This document shows positions 47,383 through 53,556 of a DNA stretch of 53,556 bases, one piece after another (the stretch's first letter is position 1; each line of letters starts with the position of its first letter). The notes below the pieces were generated by a model. It was not told the DNA's origin and made no database searches. It saw only the letters and a list, made by a program, of their open reading frames with translations. The DNA is from Dipylidium caninum (Eukaryota > Platyhelminthes > Cestoda > Cyclophyllidea > Dipylidiidae). The translations under genes and the position numbers were made by a program. The stretch is taken from assembly GCA_017562135.1 (NCBI GenBank), contig QEYB01000854.1, forward strand, positions 1 to 53,556, in the 5' to 3' direction.

Positions 47383-47760
47383 CTAGGAGCTGTTGTAATT
47401 CAGCACAAACAATTTCTTTTCTTCGGCATTCTCATCCGCCTCCGAGGGCAAGCCCACCGCTAAGAGCGGGAGATGAATATATATTTCCCCAATAAACCCT
47501 GGCCTCGAAAGCACACCTACCGAAGAACTCCCACAGTTGATTGTGACAGGTGGCATCCAAAACAGCCTGCAATGACATTTTGCGGGAAAAATAACAACCG
47601 ATTTGGACATCACCCCATCTTACTTTTGGCGAACATTTGAGCGAGTGTGCGAGGTGCATCATAATGCAGCAATGCCCCAAACGGGATTCAAATTTGTTGG
47701 CCCTGAGAGAGTTCCAGGTGTCTTTTAATTTCTCCAGTACTCTTTGATGTTGATGATCGG
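47383..47760 (-). CDS. Last exons of an unidentified gene
   Basis: Three minus-strand exons join with correct phases and good splice sites: about 47760-47624 (or from 47705 if the CTCTCAG there is an acceptor), 47566-47521 and 47459-47383. The introns are 57 and 61 nt, with GTAAGA..TTGCAG and GTAGGT..TCTTAG. The encoded end reads FESRLGHCCIMMHLAHSLKC, then AVLDATCHNQLWEFF, then VGLPSEADENAEEKKLFVLN and NYNSS, stop. The regular structure argues for a real gene. I cannot name the family, and I could not find its 5' exons in 47.8-48.5 kb. Confidence 0.5.
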
Positions 47761-48934
47761 TTAAATGTTATCCGTTTGAGTAGCAATTCCTCTATGATTG
47801 TATGATTGAGTAACAAATCCAACCTTAGCTATGCACTTTAAAATAAAAGAACAAACTTGCTCAAAAAGCCGGTTTTTCAAAAGTTAGTCAATACTTGATC
47901 TGCTCGCATTGCAAAACCTAGCAGTATGATTCCTTGAAATTTCGACGAAATTTGGGTCGTACGCGGGCCATTTTATATATTTATGTTTAAGACACTAGGA
48001 CACGTGCAAAAATTTTCAATAAATATGTTAGTTAAAATGTTGTTATCTTCTTACAGTATTTCATTATTTTGCAAGAGCGTCCACTACTTGTTTCGATCGT
48101 GTTTAAATCACCTAATTGTAACAATTACACTTACGATTCAGTCTCAGGGCGGTGTTGCGAACATTTCTGAAGTCGAGCCGTTTCTGTTAGCGTTATTAGT
48201 TTTGTTATAAAAAAGCTACAATTTGCAGGTGAAGTCATTTTCGACTTAATTGATGGGACCACACTGAAGCAAGGCCATTGTTAGCGCTGTCCATTTTGTC
48301 CCAGTACTTTATTTTAAGTATTTTCAATTATCTGCGATAGTGGACCAATTCTTTTTTAGAGATTCGTTCCATTACTTTTGGCCGCAGACGTGGGCAAAAG
48401 GTGGGTGTTTTGGTGGCCAATCGCCGCGGCCGTCGTTATTCACGTTGCGATCTTATCGGATGAAGAAAAATAGCAGCGTGTCCCTCGATTTGGACAGCCC
48501 AAGCCAGAGAGGCTACACAGCCTCCTTGCTTTATTCGCTCTTATCACCAGTGCCGTGGCCCTACCTGTTCTGCGGTTAAAAGAATATCCATCCTTTTTGA
48601 GGAGAGGCCCACCACATTGCCTCCGAGAATCTTTTTTGCTCCACATTCCTCACCCTTCAATTCGCGCACAAAAATGGGTGAATTGTCAGTTACGCCTTCG
48701 CTTAACGGATGGTCGTTTGGACACTTTCTCATGCTCTCTAGCCTACTTTTCTTCCACACAGTCGACGAGATGGTGCCATTCGATTGTAACACGCTTCGCC
48801 GACGCAACTTGCCCCCGCGCTTCGCGAGCCAGAGGCGGCAAAAGGCGCGGCGGAAATTGTTTGCAACTTCGACAAAACGCTGAACACGTGCACGTGGAGG
48901 TTGGCATTAAGGAGGTGGTGAGGCTGGCGGAGAC
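47761..48934. other. Intergenic or upstream region, no gene assigned
   Basis: AT-rich to about 48.3 kb, then more balanced. It should contain the 5' exons of the gene ending at 47383 if that gene is short. A plus-strand frame at 47983-48210 ends in GGVANISEVEPFLLALL after a CTCAG acceptor-like site, but there is no partner exon. Confidence 0.4.
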
Positions 48935-51612
48935 CTACTCTGAAGACGTCGGTTTCATGAGCACCGGCGTTGGGCAGAGTGGCGGCCGAGCGCGGGGCGA
49001 GAGACGACGCGGGAAGACGCGTCCGTTGTGGACGGTCTCGGCGAGGTCTTCGTGTTTTGGCGCGGATCAGGCTCGCGGGCAGGACGCGACGACGCTTCTT
49101 TGGGCAATTTCGACCGGGCTTGCGTGTGCGAGTAGAACATGGAGAAGTTGGAGACGATGACCGGGACTGGCAGGGCGATTGTCAACACTCCGGTGATGGC
49201 ACACAACCGCGCCCACCATCATTCCTATCCGCCAAAAGAAAGGCCCTTATTCCCCTCGGGAAAATAAAGAAATAGTATTTTCTCTTGTGACCAAGTCGGA
49301 GGAGCCGAAATAGTCGGACGCGAGTGGCCACGGTGGCGGCGGGCGATGGGCGCATCCGCCTTCCGTCGCCGTTCCAAGTTAACCGGAGACATAAAAAAAG
49401 GCGGAAAGTGGGCGTTCTTCAGCGAAAATCTCATCCACATCGGCCAAATTGTGCGGAAAGTGCGGTTTCTTGTAGTCACCCTTCGAAGATGGCCAAATGT
49501 GGCCAAAAAACTAGGAGAAGTTGGTTGATTTGTGACGGGAATTAGAGAGAAGGTTAAGGCCCTGGCGAAAGGGAGATTAGGGGCCGGGAGGAGACCTTTC
49601 TCGATTTCGTTCCCCCCTCCCCCCCGGGGGCGTTCAGCACTACTGAAAAGCCATTTCAGCGTGCCGACACGCGTTTCACACCCGATTATTTCGGCCGCGG
49701 ACGGGGAGGGGCGGCGTTGACGCACGCCTTTGAGGCACGTGGGAAGCGGGGAAGTGCGAATTGTGCCGCGCTGTGGGACGTGGACGCTCCGAGCGACTCT
49801 CTTCGCTGAGCGCAGAGCATCTCCGCTGAAGAGCGGAAGACCGCCGAAAGCGACTACTTCAGCGTAGTCCCGGTGGCCTCGACCCACGGCCTCCCCGAAT
49901 GTCGTGACGGACTTCCGGCCACCCTCGAAGGTGACAGGTCGCACAGTCCCTCCCCCCCCATCCGTTGCCGGGCTAACGAGTCCACCTCGTCCCGTCGGCC
50001 GTCCAACCTCTCCAGCTGCTCGTGCGGAAGAGGGCGGGAGTGTGTCGCGACGACGTCTGGAAGGATGTCTTGATTTCACGCTTTCCTCGAAGTGGCCTTT
50101 GCGGGAGCGCCGTGTGATGGAGGAAACCTCACAGACTCCCGCGCCTCGGCGCCTAAGTCCACCCTCGGCGCGGTCAGACCGCGTCCACAAAAACCCTTCG
50201 AGGAATCATCTGCGGTCTTCCCTCTCCGCTGAAGGCCGCCGATCTCGTCGAGATGGGCAGACGGAGACCGGAAATCTGCCGGAGGTTGGCGGGATGCGTG
50301 CAAACGAACCGTTTTCTCGGCTCTCAGAAGCTTACTTCTGCGTTGTCGCTGTTGTTGTTTGTTGTTTACGCGGGTTGCGCGTCTGTGTCCATCAGAGCGA
50401 GTAAATGAATTTTCGTGTTTTCCGTTTTTGAGAAAGTCATTTGAACTGAAACTTTATTATCCGACCACACGGCGAAGAGGCTCTCGACTTGCCCGCTCCG
50501 GGGGACATCTCGGGGAGCACTGACGCTTGGCTCCGTCGTCGCGCCAGCGGGCGAAGCGACCGGCCGACGCGGCGACGAGCCTGTCAGTCCCCTTTTGACC
50601 CGCCAATCGACTGATTTCGGGCCTTTTCGCCCTCGACACAGTGGGCGAACAGTGGACGGGGCCGCGGTCAGTGGGACGCCCCGCGCAGGGCGGACGGCGG
50701 GTCGGGACGTCGACGGCCTCGAACTGACTGGCCGGGGCGGACGGCGACGGGGGCAGCGGCTCGAGTGAACAGTCGCGGAGGTCGCCTCGAGGGGCCCCTT
50801 CGGCACCCAGACGACGGCCGGACGAGCGTCGGGGACGCGTGGCCCTCAACCTGCGTACGGACTTGGGCGCCATGTCGCCGTAGCCCACGGTGGTCATGGT
50901 GACAATCGCCCACCACAGGGCCGATGGGGATCGAGGTGAAGTCGTTGGCGGGCGAAGGCGAGAAGCGCTCCGCGTAGAAGACGAGGGCGGCGAATGAGGA
51001 CGATGAAGACCATGAGGAAGAAGACGAGGAGGGACAACTCCTTGGCGCTGGCCTTGAAGGTGAGGATGAGGGATTCTTTCAGGCCCGAGATGTACCGGGT
51101 GAGCTTGAAGAGGCGCATCACCCGCACGATGCTGAGCAACTCGAGGGCGCCATTTGGCCACGCACCGGCGGCGGCGTCGCGGCTCCCGCGCGAGGCTGGC
51201 GGCCACGCAGACCTCGGTGTAGAAGCTCACCACCGCGGCGATCTCGATGAGGTTGAGCGGCGAGCGCAGGACAGCCCACCACACTGTCCGTCACGGCGAG
51301 GCGGACGAGGAATTCGAGGAGGAACCACACGTTGCAGACGAATTCGATGTAGAGGAAGACGGTGATGGGGCGATGATGCTGCTTCCGCTCCGCGCCGCTG
51401 ATGACGAAGGCTTGCGAGGCGCCGGCGGTGGAGGCGCCGCCCTCCGGCCGCGGAGAAACGTGTTGAAAGATCCGTGGTGTTGAGGGTGATGTTGAAGTAG
51501 GATCCCGTTTGGTGATTTGCAGGGCGGGCGACGTGAACGAGGGCGCAGTCCTTGAAGCAGTACGCGAACGATGGAAGAGGATGACGCAGACCACGGAAAT
51601 CAGGGCGACGCA
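48935..51612 (-). CDS. Shaw/Kv3-type voltage-gated potassium channel, transmembrane core
   Basis: Forms tetrameric K+ channels of nerve and muscle membrane. Two exons are clear: 51612-50859 (S1 to the pore) and about 49229-48935 (S6 and tail), joined after MAPKS. Visible parts: S1 ([13 protein letters not shown]), an extracellular loop with an N-glycosylation site (NIT), S2 ([17 protein letters not shown]), S3 ([18 protein letters not shown]), S4 ([13 protein letters not shown]), the S4-S5 linker and S5 ([19 protein letters not shown]), pore with [12 protein letters not shown] (50871-50905), S6 with PVPVIVSNF, and [12 protein letters not shown] then KRRRVL. The S6 and post-S6 motif is typical of invertebrate Shaw channels. 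At least seven small indels break the frame: in the S1-S2 loop (two), before S3, before S4, in S5, before the pore helix, and near 49190 and 49107. All segments are otherwise well conserved, so error is likelier than decay. The N-terminal T1 domain is not visible. Confidence 0.88.
49230..50858. other. Intron of the Shaw-type channel gene
   Basis: A 1.6 kb GC-rich intron between the pore exon and the S6 exon. The long frames inside (for example 49225-50190 minus) are low-complexity Arg/Pro/Ser translations. Confidence 0.6.
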
Positions 51613-53556
51613 CTGCGGGGTGGCAGGGGGCGAATGGAGACGAGGAGTTAGTCGATCTGCTCTTGCGTCCTGCCTCTCCGCAGCCCGCCGCCCACGCGAG
51701 GGCCACGACGAGGAGGCGGACAGAGGACGGCGCTTTTCTGCGCGACCGAGCCCGAATTGCCCGTGCCACGCGTCCTCAGTCAACGACCCGCCAGTTCCAC
51801 GACCAGCGCCGAGTGTCGGTGGTAGGTGGAAGGTCGGCCTGCCTCGACGGGGCGTAGATGCTGGATAGTAGGCGGCCAAGTGCCAGGACCCAGGGCCCCC
51901 CTGCGGAGCACCCCGGACAACTCCTCCCGACGCGGGAGTCTTGCAGCCGCCCCATGGCCAAACCGCCGCGTGAGGCGAGGAGTCGCGTGGCGGGCGGTTT
52001 TTTGGTCGCCGGAAGAGTCCGCCAACACCTGGCCGAAGAGACGGCGTCATGCTGGCCCGGCAGATGTCATTTGGGAAACGAGCTGCCCCCACCTCCGCCG
52101 CCGATCCTTGCAGCCTGTCCGAAGGGGGAGCGCCCGCGCCGGTGGCCGGAATCGACTCAATCGGGCGTCGTTTTCGGTCGCTGTTCGAGGCGACCCGCGG
52201 GGCAGCGCACTGCGCCACCGTCGAGGCGCCGCGCAGCCGCGTCAGCGCGAGTTTTGCTGCACCACTGGCGTGGCGTCTTCGCAGCCCGGCCCGCCTGTCA
52301 CGTCGGCGGAGGGGGACAGACGTCCCGCTCCGCTCCCCTACACTTCAGAAACCGACCCGCGCAGCGGGATTCCGTCCGTCGCCACGGTCGTCCTTTCCGG
52401 CCGCAGTCGGAGCAGTCGCCCACCCCGCCGACGCGTCATAAAAATGCACCGCTAGTCAGTGGCAACCGCGCGCCGCTGTGCGAGTTGAAAAGCCGCTGCC
52501 GCTAGATAAATTTTGGCCTTTCTCGCCATTCCGCCGCCCAGCACCACGCGCGCCGCGCGTGATGGCGGCGGAAGTTTATGCGCCTCGCCGGGACATCGCG
52601 GGGCTTTCGGCGAACCAAAGCGTCGGATTGCCAGCCGCCAAATGGCAATGCTCCATGGGCCCGGTGAGGTACGCGTCCGTGCTTCTGGAGGAGCGCAGGG
52701 TCGACATAATGAGAGAAGAACAGTTTGTGTCGGCAGAGAACCCTCGTGGCCGCGTTGGACGACGCAGACGCAGTGGAGGCGGTCCCCTACGCGTCTCCGT
52801 GTGAGACGCCAACCGCGGAGCAGAATCACGTTTCACCGACCCCGCGGGTGTGCACACATCCCTGCAAACAACGTTTATCTGCGGTCCGGACACAACGGAG
52901 ACGGCCGCCTCCGCGTGCGGTCGGCGCCGAGGAGGCCCGCCCGCTCCGCAGCCTCCGTGCGTCTGCATGGACGCAGGCCCTTCACTCCCCTCCGCCTGGC
53001 TGCCGGTGCGGCTAACTCTTCAGGCGAGGTGCTCGAAGCGTCGGTTTGCCTTCCGCGCGTGAGAGGGACGCGCCGCGGCGACGTTGTGGAGAGGCCACCG
53101 GCCCCTTGTACCGCCCCCCCCCAACGTCCTTCTCTCGTCCCCAGCTCCGAGGGCGCAGGACACCAGTGTGGGTGCGGCAGCGAGAAGGCGGCTACCCTCA
53201 GTCGGAAATCTGTCATCGGCACCGTCGGGTCGAGGACAATTCTGCATTCCGGAGACCTGAATGTAGAGACGCTCTCACCACTCCAATGGGTGCGTTGTTC
53301 CTTGGCGCCTCTCCGTCGCCCGTTCCGATCGCCATACAACACGATGGACGACGTACCGGGAAGGCGAGCGGAGCCATCCTCTCCGTGTAGGCGTTGTTTT
53401 CGCGGCCCTCGGTTGCGCATCTTTCACTTCATGTCCGTCTTTTTCGCATCACATCGTGTTATTTCGTCGCCGCAATTTCATGTAAAAATGGAAAAATTCG
53501 TTCACGTTGAAATATCACTATTGATGGCATTTCACAACAACCATCTCTTCTCTTTT
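51613..53556. other. GC-rich region upstream of the channel core
   Basis: This should hold, or be the intron before, the T1 (BTB-like) exon of the potassium channel. I searched the minus-strand frames for the usual T1 signatures (NVSG, FFDR, YRTG) and found none, so that exon probably lies beyond the right edge. The long frames here are GC-driven. The last 150 bases turn AT-rich. Confidence 0.45.

Noticed and set aside
49225..50190. A 321-codon minus-strand frame between the channel exons
   Set aside because: It falls wholly in the intron between the pore and S6 exons and translates to low-complexity Arg/Pro/Ser-rich text.
1..53556. CRISPR arrays, bacterial operons, rRNA or tRNA genes
   Set aside because: No regularly spaced direct repeats, no ribosome binding sites ahead of frames, and no convincing tRNA T-loop or A/B boxes were noticed; gene structure is eukaryotic throughout.

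Overview
The window looks like nuclear DNA of an invertebrate animal. Genes are split into many exons with GT..AG introns, and the recognisable products are animal proteins: a calponin, STAM, mitochondrial Lon, BORCS8 and a Shaw-type Kv channel. Several introns at the 5' end of the STAM gene are only 30-40 nt. Together with the strongly alternating base composition this makes a flatworm plausible, but that is an inference and no marker gene proves it.

Layout. 1-4.68 kb is GC/CpG-rich with no gene I can support. 4.68-7.55 kb (+) is a calponin gene with a CH domain and five calponin (CLIK) repeats. 10.38-15.41 kb (+) is a complete STAM gene (VHS, UIM, SH3, coiled coil, Pro-rich tail). 18.70-22.85 kb and 29.65-33.78 kb are two almost identical 4.14 kb arms of an inverted repeat. 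Each arm carries a full copy of one unusual gene: an E2-like UBC domain, then an acidic linker, then an unrecognised protein with hydrophobic segments near its C-terminus. The 6.8 kb spacer holds a diverged paralogue of the second part (23.62-25.52 kb, -), a gene for a secreted protein of unknown function (26.79-27.59 kb, -), two further coding-like stretches, and diverged continuations of the arms at both edges. 33.84-34.14 kb (-) is a small gene head-to-head with the mitochondrial Lon protease gene (about 34.55-41.44 kb, +). A BORCS8 homologue follows (42.71-43.16 kb, +). After a gene-poor AT-rich stretch come the last exons of an unidentified gene (47.38-47.76 kb, -) and then the transmembrane core of a Shaw/Kv3-like potassium channel (48.94-51.61 kb, -), whose T1 exon I cannot find.

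These are mostly unrelated housekeeping, muscle and nerve genes, not a functional cluster. The locally coherent unit is the inverted-repeat locus at 18.7-33.8 kb, where one gene family has been duplicated, inverted and diverged. Nearly every recognisable gene is broken by one or more one- or two-base indels inside otherwise well-conserved sequence, often in homopolymers. I read this as residual long-read sequencing error more than real gene decay, and I mark each break in the entries.
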